NCBI GenBank assembly: GCA_011799875.1
Contig: CM022302.1
Coordinates: 201,544,086 to 201,608,085 of the forward strand
Length of the DNA: 64,000 bases
Reading direction: 5' to 3'
Source of the DNA: Thinopyrum elongatum
Lineage: Eukaryota; Streptophyta; Magnoliopsida; Poales; Poaceae
The notes under the pieces were generated by a model that was given only the letters and a program-made list of their open reading frames with translations, searched no databases and was not told the DNA's origin. How positions within the stretch are numbered: the first letter of the stretch is position 1; every line of letters starts with the position of its first letter. A program made the translations under genes and the position numbers. This document shows, piece by piece, positions 10,296 to 22,259 of the stretch.

Positions 10296-12082
10296 TGTTG
10301 GAAATATGCCCTAGAGGCAATAATATTTGTATTATCATATATTTCCTGTTCATAGTTAAGAGTTTATATTTCATGCTATAACTGCTATGATCCTGGAATA
10401 TGCTATTCAGTGGAAAACTCATATGCATGTGTGAAATGATAAACGGTTAACAATAGGTTCCCGGTCTCGCCTCTAAAACTGGCTCAAGTGTTGTTGGTGA
10501 TCACGTTTTCCGGATCTTAGGATATCATTAAGTTGAACGATAGTCCTAAAAGGGTATGACGTTGGAAGAACGATCATATTGAATCGACCCAATACTTGTG
10601 TGTTATACTTTGTGATTATATCGTCTAAAATCATCAATTATAACACGAAGTGTTAGCATGTATTGTAGTTCCTTAGACCATGAGAGCATCTCGGTCACTT
10701 CCTACCAGACGGTGGGCTTTGGGGTTGCTCAAACGTCATCTGTAACAAGGTGATCATAACAACAACTTCAGGCTCACCGGAAAGTTTGACAAGTGACCGA
10801 ATAGCTCAAGAGTGGGATTTGTTCCTCTGACGATGGAGAGATATTCTTAGGGCCCTCTCGGTGCGACGGCATCCATCATCGTCTGGCCAGACACGGGTGA
10901 CTATGTCACAGGGATGCCGAAACACGTCAACGAGAAAGAAGAATAAAACCGGTAACAGGAGCAACGGTATAGTGAGCATGGTGATGACTCAGGAGGATAC
11001 CGATGCACGCCGGGTTTTGTAAAGTATCACGAAGCAAAGGGAACATCACATGATAACCAAAGGTTCACTCAGATATCATTCATGTAATCATAGGGACCGA
11101 TATGGATGTCCACGGTTTCGTTATCGATCATTGAACGAAGGGGTTTCGTTCATGTCTATGATTTACCGAACCTACGGGGTCACAATCTTAAGGTAATCAC
11201 GATCTGCTGAGTGTTGGTGTTATGGGAGGAATGAGAACATATTTGTGGAATTGTTTCATTAATATCTGGAATAGTTCTGAGAGGTTCCAGAAGCGTTTCG
11301 TGGTCACCGAAAGGGTTTCAGTGAGTATCGAGTAATACCGGGTGTTACCGATTAATTATATATATACATACATATGTGTGTGTGTGTGTGTGTGTGTGGA
11401 AAATGTTTCCAGGGATGTTAAATTATATATATATAATTAATGCTCTGAAAATGTTTAGAACATTTTATATTTAATTTAAATATCAACGGGCCTAAAAAGG
11501 CTAAGAGGTGGAAGGCAACTTGGGCCAAAAAGGCCCAAGTGGGAAAGTGTCTCCCTTCCCTAAGGAAGGGGGCCGAATTGGGGAGACTCCTCCTCCCCTT
11601 AGATGGTGCACCAACTTATATATACTAGGGGATTTTGCTCTTTTGGATACACAAGTTTTGGAGCCTCCTCTAGTTGATCTAGTTCTAGTTCTAGTTGGTC
11701 CTAGTTGACTAATTAGAGCTAGCCCTAGCCACCTCTAATCCTCATAATTAGAAGCCCCGTGTGGTTCTAATCTCCTCCCTCTAATTCTCCGGTGACGATT
11801 AGCTCTGGACGGTGAAGCGCTACCGGATCGTGAATACCGTACGCTTGCAACCAAGAAGAGAGGTCGTGCTTTCGGTCTTCCGTTCGAGGGATCGTTTGAG
11901 GACGGTTCGCAGGATCGTCATCGACGCTCGAGGGACTCCAAGTATGATCTACACCGACTCATCTACTTCCGCTGCACTCCTGGAGTCGGTAACGATCGTT
12001 GATCCAAACCCGTTATGCATCTTCATATTGTTCCTGGGTGCTCGTAGGGCAAAAAAATTGTTTTCTACTACGTTTCCCAACA
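10296..12082 (+). mobile_element. BARE1/WIS/Angela-type Copia 3' LTR
   Basis: A full-length 1787-base LTR from TGTTGGAAATATGCCCTAG to CTACTACGTTTCCCAACA, the hallmark ends of the most common Triticeae Copia family. It is preceded by a polypurine tract. A TATA lies in the CTTATATATACTAGGGG stretch near 11613. It abuts env-like sequence of a SIRE-type element at 12083, into which it was presumably inserted. Confidence 0.92.
11375..11398. repeat. (TG)12 microsatellite
   Basis: Twelve uninterrupted TG dinucleotides inside the Angela-type LTR, preceded by an AT-rich TATATATACATACA tract. Confidence 0.95.
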
Positions 12083-12958
12083 TTTGCTACCTCTAACACC
12101 ATCATGAGGCATACTTTGATGCCCAAGTCAGGCAATGAGAGGATGATTCGTGGTCACTCCATCAACATGCTACATCATATTGACCAACATGAGAAATTCA
12201 AGGTCATGGATCTCATAGTGGAAACCATCAAAAGGACAGGTCCTGGCCAGAAGAGATCTTGTGGTTTTGCCCCGCACATTTAGATGCTTATCAACTTGAA
12301 GGGTGCAAACAAGTCTTTCCTGCTGGATCACGAGCATTTGCCGCTTCGGCCTGAGTTTGAGGATAACACGGTGACGATGGATCCATCCCGTCCTACCTTG
12401 GCCACAACATGGGCAAGCGCAGAGGCTGCAAGGACTAAAGGACCTAGTGCTCCCTCGGCTCTAGTGCTCAAAACCAAGACCGACCAGATGCAATATCGCA
12501 TTCAAGCTACTCAGAGGATCGAGCAGAGTTTGGCCAACCTCACAGAGAACCAAAAGAGTCTTGAGAGGATAGTTGAGACTAAGATTCATGATCTGGATGT
12601 CAAGGTGACAGAAGTTCAGACCACTGTTGAGAGCCTGAAGCGTGAAGTGAATGAAGCTAGAGCACAACCGTCCAGTGATGATGAGGAACACCCTGGTGAT
12701 GGCATTCCAATGACTACTCAGTTTTGGACTATGCCCAGATCAGCTGCAGTACCAGTCACTTCCAGAGCTACAATTTTAGCTCTAGCTGTTGCACCCTCGG
12801 TTGCCCCCTCAGTGCCCCATGTCGTCTCCACTCCTCCAGTTCGGCAGACATCGTCCGAAGCTTTTGCAGATGCACTTCTCTCTACTCTGACATCGTCACA
12901 CACAGGAGCTGCAAGTCAGAGAACTTCACCACCAGGAGCTGTTGGATATCAAGCCTAG
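12083..12958 (+). pseudogene. Env-like ORF, C-terminal part, of SIRE-type Copia
   Basis: A frame from about 12104 (MRHTLMPKSGNERMIRGHS) contains LDHEHLPLRPEFEDN and a long helical stretch (about 12490-12660, heptad-like QRIEQSLANLTENQKSLERI) that should form a coiled coil. An in-frame TAG at 12281-12283 breaks it, and the frame ends at 12956-12958. I recognise this as the extra ORF that SIRE/Maximus-lineage Copia elements carry after pol. The N-terminal part is missing, cut by the Angela-type insertion. The function of this protein is not established. Confidence 0.65.
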
Positions 12959-13070
12959 AGCTCTGTACTTATTTGAACTTTTTGGTACTTGTAGCCAAAG
13001 GGGGAGAATAGTATATAGATCATTAGGCTTCGAGAGAGTGCTTTGCCTTTTGTTCATTTTGTTTGGTTTC

Positions 13071-13267
13071 TTTGAGAGATTCTTGCTACTTTGAGTTATG
13101 TTTGCTTGATGCATGTATGAGACTATGTTACATTGCACGCTTGATCATACCATACTTTAATACTATGCTTTTGAGAGATTCTTTCTACTTTGAGTTACGT
13201 TTGCTTGATGCATGTATGAGACTATTTTACATTGCGTGCTTGATCATATCGTACTTTAATACTCTAC
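13071..13267. repeat. Tandem duplication, 99-base period
   Basis: Two copies (13071-13169 and 13170-13267) of a unit starting TTTGAGAGATTCTT and containing TTTGCTTGATGCATGTATG differ at a handful of bases. They lie in the 3' untranslated part of the SIRE-type element between env-like stop and polypurine tract. Confidence 0.85.
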
Positions 13268-13560
13268 TTGCTTGATATTCATTCATATGCTCTTTGTATG
13301 ATCATTCACTTGTTTGTTTGGTGATGAGTGCTAATTACTTTACAATCATATCATTTTAAGCGCTCCACCAAGATGTATGTGACATGGAAGAGTAACCCAT
13401 GAGCCTAATCGATTATGCATTTGCATTTAAACGCAAATTTTTAATAAGGCACAAATTCAGGGGGAGCTCTTGCTTATCACATAGTTCTCAAAGCGATGAT
13501 GTATTTCATTCATTATATCATTTGTCGAAGCTTTGATCTATATGTTGTCATCAATTACCA

Positions 13561-13572
13561 AAAAGGGGGAGC
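13561..13572 (+). other. Polypurine tract of SIRE-type Copia
   Basis: AAAAAGGGGGAG directly precedes the 3' LTR, as at 57093-57106 on the minus strand for the second SIRE-type element. Confidence 0.75.
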
Positions 13573-13574
13573 TT

Positions 13575-15048
13575 TAAAGTGCAACTAATCCCCGTGTGGT
13601 TTTTGTAATTAATAACAACATATATGTCATTGATCTAATGCTCATTGCTAATAGATTTCAGAAAAGATCAATGATTGGCATGGCAATGACTAATGGACGT
13701 GGACCCCTCAAAATGCTAAGGACAGGAATTGGCAACTCCAAGACTCTATATTTTTTTGGTTTAATGATCCAAGATCACATTGAGTCCCTTGGGAAAGCCA
13801 ATACTATTAAAAAGGGATGAGGTATTGATGATGAGGCTGTTGCTCAAGTGCTTAGTGATATTGCTCCAAAAAACCCTCAGTCATTCTCTCAAACACACAT
13901 ATCCAAATCCTAATTCCACATCTCGGTCCCATTGATAACATCTACTCCGGACTTACCAGATGAACCTACACATTGCCACAGCCAAAACCCTAGCAATTCG
14001 GTTTGACCAAAAATGGATCTCGGTCCCACCGAGATGGCAGTGCCAAGTTTCTGTATTGACATTGTTTCACTTCGGAACCACCGAGTTGAAACAATCGGAA
14101 ATTCCAAAACGAAGTTTTGCCCTAGCCATTGCACTTCGGTCCCACCAAAAAGCCCAACGTTCATATCTTTTACACAGATCGGTCTTACCGAGTTTATGTT
14201 TGGTCTCACCGATTTGGGCAAAAGTGTGTAAAGGTTGGATTTTGGGTGAAGGCTATTTATACCCCCTCCACCCCCACTTACTCTCTAAGAGAGCCATCAG
14301 AACGAAACGCTACTTCCACCATTCGTTTTCCGAGAGAGAATCACCTACTCATGTGTTGAGATCAAGAGATTCCAGTCCTACCGTTTGAACCTTGATTTCT
14401 AGCCTCTTCAAATTGCTTTCCACTCCAATCCTTCTCCTACCCAAGCCAAATCTGTGAGAGATAGATTGAGTGTTGAGGAAACTATCATTTGAAGCACAAG
14501 AGTAAGGAGTTCATCACCAACACAACATCTATTACCTTTTGAAGAGTGTTGTCTCCTAGATTGGTTAGGTGTCACTTGGGAGCCTTCAAGATCATGTGGA
14601 GTTGAACCAAGGAGTTTGTAAGGGCAAGGAGATCCCCTACTTCGTGAAGATCTACCCGAATGAGGCTAGTCCTTCGTGGACGTAAGCCATGGTGGAATAG
14701 ACAATGTTGCTTCTTCGTGGACCTTTCATGGGTGAAGCCCTCCGTGGACTCGCTCAACCGTTACCCTCCGTGGGTTGAAGTCTCCATCAACGTGGACGTA
14801 CGATGGCACCATCTATCGGAATCACGCCAAAATCATCGTGTCTTCATTGCGTTTGAAATCTCCAATCCCTCCTTTACGTTTATATGCGAAGTCTTTACTT
14901 TCCGCTGCACACCTCTTAGACTTGCATGTGTAGGGTGTATTTGAGTAGAACTGTTAAAACTCGCCCACAACTAAATTGAGAAAAAGATAAGTTTTTATTT
15001 GATCAAGTAGTCTAATCACCCCCCTCTAGACATACTTTCGATCCTACA
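13575..15048 (+). mobile_element. SIRE/Maximus-type Copia 3' LTR
   Basis: It starts (T)TAAAGTGCAACTAATCCCCG at 13575 (the TG start has become TT) and ends TTTCGATCCTACA at 15048, 1474 bases. It is the same family as the LTR at 49089-50671, which is about 110 bases longer, mainly because that copy has more TCGGT-N3-ACCGA units. The plus-strand env-like remnant and polypurine tract upstream make this a 3' LTR. Unique sequence begins at 15049. Confidence 0.85.
13924..14215. repeat. Cluster of TCGGT-N3-ACCGA palindromes in LTR
   Basis: About seven exact or decayed copies of the 13-base interrupted palindrome (TCGGTCCCACCGA, TCGGTCTTACCGA and similar). The 49439-49825 cluster in the sister LTR has about twelve. 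Confidence 0.8.
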
Positions 15049-15328
15049 ATGCAGCCAGCAGCCCGCAAGATTCCCGGAGCGCCAGACGATGCCGCGCGAT
15101 ATACGTGGGAGATAAGATGCCATGCTTTTTTGTTTTGAAGGAGAGAGACTGTTCGGCTCTTATGGTTGAAAATGGAATATATATTAATTAATTGGAAATA
15201 GGAGAGAGGCTGCTCGATTCCTACGATGAAAACGGAACCATTAATGGAAAATAAAGCTGCTAGTACTCCATTGGAAGTACTATTGCTTGTGCGTTTCATT
15301 AGCCAGCTGCAGCTAGCTCGAAATTAAG
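15049..15328. other. Unassigned sequence between LTR and LINE
   Basis: 280 bases after the Copia LTR with no reading frame or repeat that I recognise. It may be the original flank into which both the Copia element and the LINE inserted. Confidence 0.5.
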
Positions 15329-15341
15329 AGATCTATTTAGT
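15329..15341 (+). repeat. LINE target-site duplication, left
   Basis: AGATCTATTTAGT, identical to 16558-16570 on the other side of the LINE. Confidence 0.92.
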
Positions 15342-16557
15342 ATGGGAGTAAACTATGTGGCCAGTGACGCACAACGAATTCTTTCAATCCCAATTTCGCA
15401 ACATAATATGACAGACTTTGTTGCCTGGAGTTATACAAAAAAGTGGTATGTTTTCAGTACGGTCTGCTTACTCTGTGGAGTGGAATTATCAGTATGGGAG
15501 TAAACTAAAATATTCCAACGGGATGGGACGAACCACACCTAACCCTATATGGCGTCAGATATGGAAGCTATCTTGTCCGGCAAAAGTCAAAATCTTTTTA
15601 TGGCGGACACTACATGGCACTCTCCCATGTCGGGTAACACTCACTAATAGACACATAAAGGTCTCGCCCTCTTGCCCTACTTGCTCTCAGGGTGTAGAAG
15701 ATGCAAAGCACATGCTTTTTCTGTGTACTAAAGCAAAGGAGGTTTGGAAAAGGCTAGGGATGGATGTAATTATTAATAAAGCTTGTGAGATTGATCGTGC
15801 TGGAGAGACGACATTGAAATACCTATTACTCCTTCCAGATCAAGAATTGCGCATTATGGGATGCCAAAATGTTCGAGAAATTATAGCTATCTCAGCTTGG
15901 TATCTATGGTAGAAAAGACGGAAATTAGTGCACAAGGAATTAACTCAGGATGCGACTCAGATATCAATGGGGATCATAGCTCTTACATATAATTTTGTAA
16001 ATGCATCATCTTCAAAGGCGTCCATGAAAAAGGGGGGTTGGCAATGTCCTCCTAGGGGTTTTGTGAAACTCAATGTTGACGCCTCTTTTGACCATGACAT
16101 GCTGAAGAGTACGATGGGGCAGTCTTGAGAGACGACAAAGGTAGGTTTATTGCAGGAGGAAATGGAAAGATCGATTACTACGCGGATGTTCTCATGGCAG
16201 AGGCCTTAGCTCTCAAATTTGGCCTAACATTAGCGCAAAGGGCGGGATGTAATCGCCTAATCATCAACTCTGATAATCTGGAGGTGATTGAGACCATGCA
16301 TGACGGAGAGCAGTCAGCGGGAGCTGCGGCGGCAATTTTCGATGACTGTTATCACTATGCATGTGATTTTATCATGACTAAATTTGAATATTGTAATAGA
16401 GAGGCAAATAAAGTAGCACATGAACTTGCTAGATTAGCTAAATTTTCTTCAACTTCGGATTGGTTTGAGGAACCTCTTAGTGAAATTGTAATGTTTCTCA
16501 CAAACGATGTACTGGTTATTGCTAATAAATAAAATTTCGTTTTAACTCAAAAAAAAA
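15342..16557 (+). mobile_element. 5'-truncated LINE with poly(A) tail
   Basis: A non-LTR retrotransposon 3' end of 1216 bases. A zinc-binding reverse-transcriptase tail (zf-RVT) is encoded at about 15550-15760 (IWRQIWKLSCPAKVKIFLWR, CPTCSQGVEDAKHMLFLC), followed by an RNase H domain at about 16060-16450 (VNVDASFDHD..., MAEALALKFGL, INSDNLEVI, NREANKVAHELAR). The frame is broken by TAG at 15910-15912 and by a shift near 16125. It ends in a short A-run at 16550-16557 and is flanked by a perfect 13-base duplication, so it arrived in one reverse-transcription event and was truncated on arrival. Confidence 0.93.
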
Positions 16558-16570
16558 AGATCTATTTAGT
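16558..16570 (+). repeat. LINE target-site duplication, right
   Basis: AGATCTATTTAGT, matching 15329-15341. Confidence 0.92.
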
Positions 16571-17878
16571 GGTCAAACAGAAAAATAAAAATGAAGATGT
16601 GGCAGGCTGCATGTGCTTGTGTGGCATTGTGGAGTATGTGTGATGAGGTGGATAGACTGCATGTTAAGAAAAATAAGATAGTGGGGATGAACTATTTAGG
16701 TGTTATAGATAGGTTAGTTATTAAAAATAATATAAAACTGTATATAAAGTATATAAGATTGATAATATATTAGCATGAAACCATAAAAAATTATAGATAT
16801 GTTAGAGACGTATCAGTATCCTAAGTTTAATTTCTGCTTGTTCTCGAGTAGGTAAATGATAAAAATAAACATTTTGATGTTGAATGTTACTCGTACCTAA
16901 CATGTTTATCACGTAATCTTTTTACGGTATGAATATCGAGAAACGATGAAGTAATTGACATCAACATAATAATATCCATGAATACTCGTAGAATGGTTTG
17001 ACACGTCACATAGACGCAAAAATCTGAATATTCAACAACATTGTTTGTGTATATTTTGTAGTGATACAAACGTGTAGAACATGTCAATCAAATATACAAT
17101 CGCACTAATCACCCCACTAATCATGGTGGACTTCGCTAGCTGTGGCCTAACTCGTTTATCCACACTGCATTCTCATCCTTCCATCAACCATGCGCCAATC
17201 CCTTCTTCTTCTCTCCGCTTCACATTTTCTTATTGTGTTTTGTAAATAGTCTCTGAGTTCTGAACCAGCTTTTGCCAAGCCGTGGCCGGAAGTAATATTT
17301 TTCGAGCTCGAACCTAGCATAAGTAACAAAGCCAGCGCTTGGTCTCATCGTCCGGCATCTGCCTCACGAGTCACTCATCCTAGCACCTAATCAAAGCAGC
17401 TAAAAATATAACTTCCCCGTAACAAACCCGGCAGAATCTACCGCACCCATCGGCGAGTACAAAGCATAGATCCGTCACTCTCATCCACTCGTCGACAAAA
17501 AAAGATCTCGCCAGCGCATCTCCATTCCTGCCATCATCCCCGTCGTCGTCTTCCTCGCTCGCGGTGCCACTGCCACCGGCCAGTCGCCCATCCGCACGCC
17601 TCGCCATTTTCGTCATCTCGCCGCGGATAAGGAATGGCGAGGCAGCAAGCAACCGGCCAAAGACTAAACTAATCTGGCAAGTAAGAGGAAGCAAAGATCG
17701 ACTGCGGAAGGCAAGGCAGGGACGCAATCCTTCCGGAGTGAATTAATTGCTTTCCTTTCCTCTTCTCTTTTCCTTTCCGTTGAAAGGGACCGGCGCTCGC
17801 GGCGACCAGGAAGGCAAGGAACGCGTCCGGTTCTTGGATAAGCGGAGGCGCGGCACCGCACCGCACGCGGCATTCGCC
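16571..17878. other. Upstream region of the AVT6-type gene
   Basis: AT-rich to about 17100 with no gene seen, then increasingly GC-rich toward the TATA box. Open frames here (for example the minus-strand one at 17380-17727) lack recognisable domains and fit the base composition of a grass promoter. Confidence 0.5.
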
Positions 17879-17885
17879 TATATAA
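17879..17885 (+). promoter_or_regulatory. TATA box of the AVT6-type gene
   Basis: TATATAA in CGCCTATATAACAAGG, followed by a C/T-rich leader (CGTCTACACACGCGCGCACC). Transcription probably starts around 17910. Confidence 0.6.
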
Positions 17886-18026
17886 CAAGGCCCGGGGTGG
17901 GAGGCGGAGGGTGAGAACTCCGTCTACACACGCGCGCACCCACCAAAGTCTTCTGCCGATTTCTTCGTCTCCGCTCTCTTCGTGTTCGGGTTGTTGGCTG
18001 AGCGACAGTTGGGATTCTGTAGAGGT

Positions 18027-18666
18027 ATGAGATTGAGATGCTACTCTCTGGCGCTTGTTTTTCTTTCCATGGTGGTAGGATTGGGTTAGCTTCGTCTGGG
18101 GTTTTGTCCCCATTCGAGTTGTCTGATCTGATTGGTATATGCCCTGGAGAAGTTTGTCTTGGATTTGGGGGAAATTCCAAGATTTAGACGTTGCGCTGAA
18201 TGTTTGTCCATTCTTGTACCAAACATCTTACGATTGAATAATGATACTGCTGCATGTGTTCTACTACCGGAAATGGCACTCGAAGTTTGTTGCTTTATGT
18301 GGTTTCGTTTCCTGGTTGTCATCAAGCCAGACTTTGTACATCCTGTCAAAAGTGTCGGTCAAATAGTTTGTTGTAACTTGAAAGCTTAGTTCTTTCCTGA
18401 ATAATCACCATCACCATTTCCCCAAGATAAATGAAACTCGGATTCTGCTTTCTTGATTCATGACAAGGTAGATACCTCTATACAGATGATAGATTAGGAA
18501 AATGTAACCGAAGGACGGGAATTCAGATTTAAGGTTTTTTTTTAATGGTAACCTGAATATTCCCTCCGTCCCAAAATAAGTGTTTTGATCTTAGTACAAC
18601 TTTCAAAAGAAATTCAGATTTAAGATGAAATCTGTCTGCTGTCCTAATTGAAAATTTGCACATACA
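18027..18666 (+). other. Intron in the 5' leader of the AVT6-type gene
   Basis: Donor CTGTAGAG|GTATGAG at 18027 and acceptor ACATACAG ending at 18666 bracket a 640-base intron before the start codon, with a pyrimidine-rich donor side typical of leader introns that enhance expression. The intron carries a 40-base Stowaway-like end (18561-18603). The splice model is inference. Confidence 0.55.
18561..18603. mobile_element. Stowaway-like MITE end
   Basis: TCCCTCCGTCCCAAAATAAGTG is the classic end of a Triticeae Stowaway MITE. No matching inverted end follows, so this is a one-sided remnant in the leader intron. Confidence 0.5.
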
Positions 18667-18690
18667 GGAGGTTGAAAGTACTTGAAACAA

Positions 18691-20818
18691 ATGGGGATTG
18701 GGGATGCATCACCTAGTGAAAACCAGTCTGCACACAAGGAAAAGAGGGATGAGACCACGCCACTTCTCCCGGTCAAGGCGGAAGAGGAAGATGGGATCCA
18801 TGAGTTCAATGGAGCGTCTTTCTCGGGTGCAGTTTTCAATCTGTCGACAACCATCGTGGGGGCTGGAATTATGGCCCTGCCAGCAAGTATCAAGATGCTA
18901 GGCATTATCCCTGGTATTTTGATGATCATCCTTGTGGCATTGCTCACTGAGGCATCAATTGACATGATGGTCAGGTGCAGCCACCAGGCCAAGATTACAT
19001 CCTATGGCTGGTTGATGGGTGACTCTTTTGGTCAATGGGGGAGGATTGCGCTGCAAGCATCTGTGGTGATAAACAACATTGGCGTCATGATTGTATACAT
19101 GATTATCATCGGTATGCCTGTGACACGACCCTTTTCTGTCATGCCTACTTACCATCGAGAGTTGTAATGTTGAATATCGATAATTGGCTGTATACGTTCA
19201 GGTGCTATATTTTTAGTTGCTGATTTACATAATATGGAATCCTTGGAAGCTAACTTCTTAATTAGTTACTCATAGTCAACACTGATACATGTCTTCGGTA
19301 GAACACTTATTTGGTTCGCTGCGGCTGTGATTGTTGACTTAGATCTTTTCACTGATGTTGGATTTCCGTTTCCTATAATACTTAAGTCTGACCGACCTCC
19401 CTAAAAGAAATCACCACTATGCTACCTATATGCTCCTATGTGTGTCCAAGTGATGTGTTGGATCGCACATCGAAATCAGTGCAGAAAAATGCTCTGTCTT
19501 CTTTTAGGAATTGGTTGTATCCTTATTTGGACCATGCAATTCGCTTCAAACTATTATTGATACTGCTTGTTCATGTTTTTTCTAGGTGATGTGCTATCGG
19601 GAACATCTACAACTGGTGTTCATCACCGGGGTATCTTTGAGGGGTGGTTTGGGCCTCATTTCTGGAATTCTCGTCCAGTTGTTCTCCTTGCCACAACTAT
19701 TTTTGTGTTTGCTCCATTGGTGAGCTTTAAGCGATTGGGTAAGTTTGTTTTGCATTGAAGAAAGAGGTCCATTTTGCTATTTCTCTTATGGTATCTGAAC
19801 TAAATTACTAACGGAGCATCTTTGGTCGCAGATTCATTGAGATACACATCTGCTCTGTCAGTTGCCCTTGCTGTGGTTTTTGTTGTCATCACTGCTGGAA
19901 TTGCTATTCTCAGACTGGTAGAAGGGACCGCGGAGATTCCCAAACTCTTCCCTGAGATACATGAACTCAATTCCATCTGGGAACTCTTTACAGCTGTGCC
20001 GGTTCTTGTCACTGCCTACATTTGCCACTACAATGGTGTGTCTCCTACTTCATACTTGGTTTGATCTTGCTATAGTTCATTTCTCTGAAATCTAAAACAT
20101 CTTCTTTTCATGATTGGACAGTTCACAGCATCGATAACGAGCTGGAAGATAGAAGTCAGACTAAGCCAATTGTGCGAACTTCACTGGCTCTCTGTTCAAG
20201 TGTTTATGTTGCGACAAGCTTCTTTGCATATCTCCTCTTCGGCGAGGGTACCCTCTCCGATGTGCTCGCTAATTTTGATTCTGACCTTCATATTCCATTC
20301 AGCTCTGTCTTCAATGATATAGTCAGAGTGAGCTATGTAGTCCATGTCATGCTCGTTTTCCCTATAGTCTTCTTTGCCCTTAGGCTCAACCTGGATGGAC
20401 TCCTCTTCCCCACCTCAAGGCACATTTCTCATGACAACCGAAGGTTTACCATTATCACCGTCTCACTCCTTGTTGTGATTTATCTTGCTGCCAACTTCAT
20501 ACCAAGCATCTGGGATGCGTTCCAGTTCACTGGTGCTACAGCTGCTGTCCTGATTGGTTTCATCTTTCCTGCCATGATCATACTCAGGTAATCAGCATTC
20601 TGTTTGTGTGATGTGTGCCCAATGTTTGTAGGTATCCTTTTGGTTTACATGTTCAATAACTTTATTCTGCTCATTGTTTCTTCAGGGATTCTTATGGGAT
20701 CGCAACCAAGCGCGACAAGGTTTTAGCTGTAACCATGATTGTACTTGCTGTGCTCTCCAATTCAGTGGCCCTGTACAGCGATGCGATGAGCATCTTCTAC
20801 AGGAAGGTGGAGTTCTAG
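18691..20818 (+). CDS. AVT6: AVT6-type amino acid transporter (AAAP family)
   Basis: Predicted 458-residue membrane transporter of the amino acid/auxin permease (AAAP) family, closest by sight to plant AVT6 proteins (SLC38-like), which move amino acids out of the vacuole or ER. Exons: 18691-19111, 19586-19738, 19832-20035, 20122-20587, 20686-20818. All introns are GT-AG and the frame stays open (1377 bases). The start is the ATG at 18691 (MGIGDASPSE). A hydrophilic N-terminus of about 40 residues contains ETTPLL, an ExxxLL acidic dileucine motif at residues 21-26. The family signature TTIVGAGIMALP starts at residue 53. About ten or eleven hydrophobic segments follow to the C-terminus (SIFYRKVEF). 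There is no frameshift or stop, so it appears functional. The exact AVT6 member is not assigned. Confidence 0.93.
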
Positions 20819-21533
20819 TCTGCTCCATGCCTCCATACTCCCATGGGAATAAGTCCAATGCACATGCACAATTCGGAGTGATTATTGAGCTTTAGTTAGT
20901 ATATTGCGCAGTCAAGCAATGTGATTTCATGGTGGCCACTAATTTTTGTTTTGGACACTTGAGAGGATTTTGTTTGCTGCATTTGTCTAGTTTCTTGAAC
21001 ATGTAATCTGGCTCAGCATCTAGATGAGCAATTTGTGATCCGATCGCAGGTGTTTGTATTTATTGGCAAGAACAAGATTTTTATTTATTTTTTGGGGCTA
21101 TGTAAATGTTCATATTTGATCATCTTGACATGGATGGTTGAGAAAGCTCTTTATATGCAATGAACTTTAAGCATATTCTAGACATTGTTATGGATGTATC
21201 ATGTAAATTTGCACCGACGTTTTTCTCACCCGTGAAAAAAGAGAACATTGAGCCGCAAACCTAGGCACGACTATCGTGGTTGTATCTTCTCTTGTGACCA
21301 CAAGGTCGGGATTGTGTAGACCCAACACCACATGTCATCGGCACTACAGTACAACATTGCAGAGGATCTCAACCCATTAGGTAGACAAACTTTGGCTTGA
21401 CCCTTTTTTATGTATTTTTTTTCCATAGTTTTAAAATGCGACATGTAGCGTGTTGCTTGCTATCAATGGTCTCCAATCATCACACTTCACACCTTTAATT
21501 TCATAGAAAATGAAAAACGATACAGTCTGAATC
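20819..21533 (+). other. 3' UTR and downstream of the AVT6-type gene
   Basis: Probable 3' UTR to about 21200 (AT-rich, several AATGAA-like signals). Nothing recognisable follows up to the hAT-type element. Confidence 0.5.
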
Positions 21534-21953
21534 GTGCAATCTCAGGCTGCAGGTGGGAGTGGGGTTAAATGGGACTAATCAGCCCATCCCACTTAAATTG
21601 CTTTAATGGGATCCCATTGGATACGAAAAATTTTAAGTGGGCTAGCCCTGTTAACCCATTGGGAACCCACCTCACCCACCAGCATCTTCCCCGGATAGGT
21701 TTGATGCTTAGCTTCGGCAACCAACACAGAGAAATTTGGGGCCTTCAGTATTTCCACGACCTAGTTGAGTACAGATCGCGGCTATGCTTCTGTGATTCAC
21801 TGGTTTCATACTGGTTGTAGCAGATCCTACCGATAAACTTCCTGGCTCTAAAATTCTACCGATGTTTGTTCAACCGATTACTGAAATTCTATGCCAGAAA
21901 GAAGTGGTTCGGAAATCTAATGCGTTTTCTTAAATGTTCAACTGCAAGGGATC

Positions 21954-22022
21954 CCTTCTAACTTGCTTGCCCATGAGGCTGCATTTGCACTTGGACAAAT
22001 GCTGGATGTTGAAGCTATCCCT
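21954..22022 (+). pseudogene. Deoxyhypusine hydroxylase fragment inside the hAT-type element
   Basis: 23 codons read [20 protein letters not shown] plus AIP, matching one HEAT-repeat helix pair of deoxyhypusine hydroxylase, the enzyme that completes hypusine on eIF5A. The His-Glu pair of the iron site is kept. The frame runs on a further 17 codons without similarity to a stop. It is too short to be functional. It is presumably copied from a functional host gene elsewhere. Confidence 0.75.
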
Positions 22023-22154
22023 GTAATAGAGCTAGTTCCTGAACATAGATTGTGTTACTACTACTGCTCATAGATAGATGGACTAATCACTACTTATGTC
22101 TATTTTAATGTTTGGCTTATCAATTCTTAGTAGACAACGACAATTTTCTCTCAG

Positions 22155-22259
22155 GAAACTGAAGAAATGTGCACTAATCCACCTGCACCATTACTTGGAC
22201 CTTTGGCTGCTGACAAGGATAAGCAGCAACCACCATTAAAGAAGGAAAAGTTGAATTAG
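22155..22259 (+). pseudogene. Exon-like segment of unknown origin inside the hAT-type element
   Basis: An acceptor-like TTCTCTCAG is followed by 34 open codons and TAG, rich in Pro and Lys (CTNPPAPLLGPLAADKDKQQ). It looks like a captured terminal exon. I do not recognise the donor gene. Confidence 0.35.

Noticed and set aside
17380..17727. 115-codon minus-strand frame upstream of the AVT6-type gene
   Set aside because: No recognisable domain; overlaps the GC-rich promoter and leader region of the plus-strand gene; likely compositional.
18682..18690. Alternative upstream start for the AVT6-type transporter
   Set aside because: The codon at 18682 is TTG, so the first real ATG in frame is at 18691.
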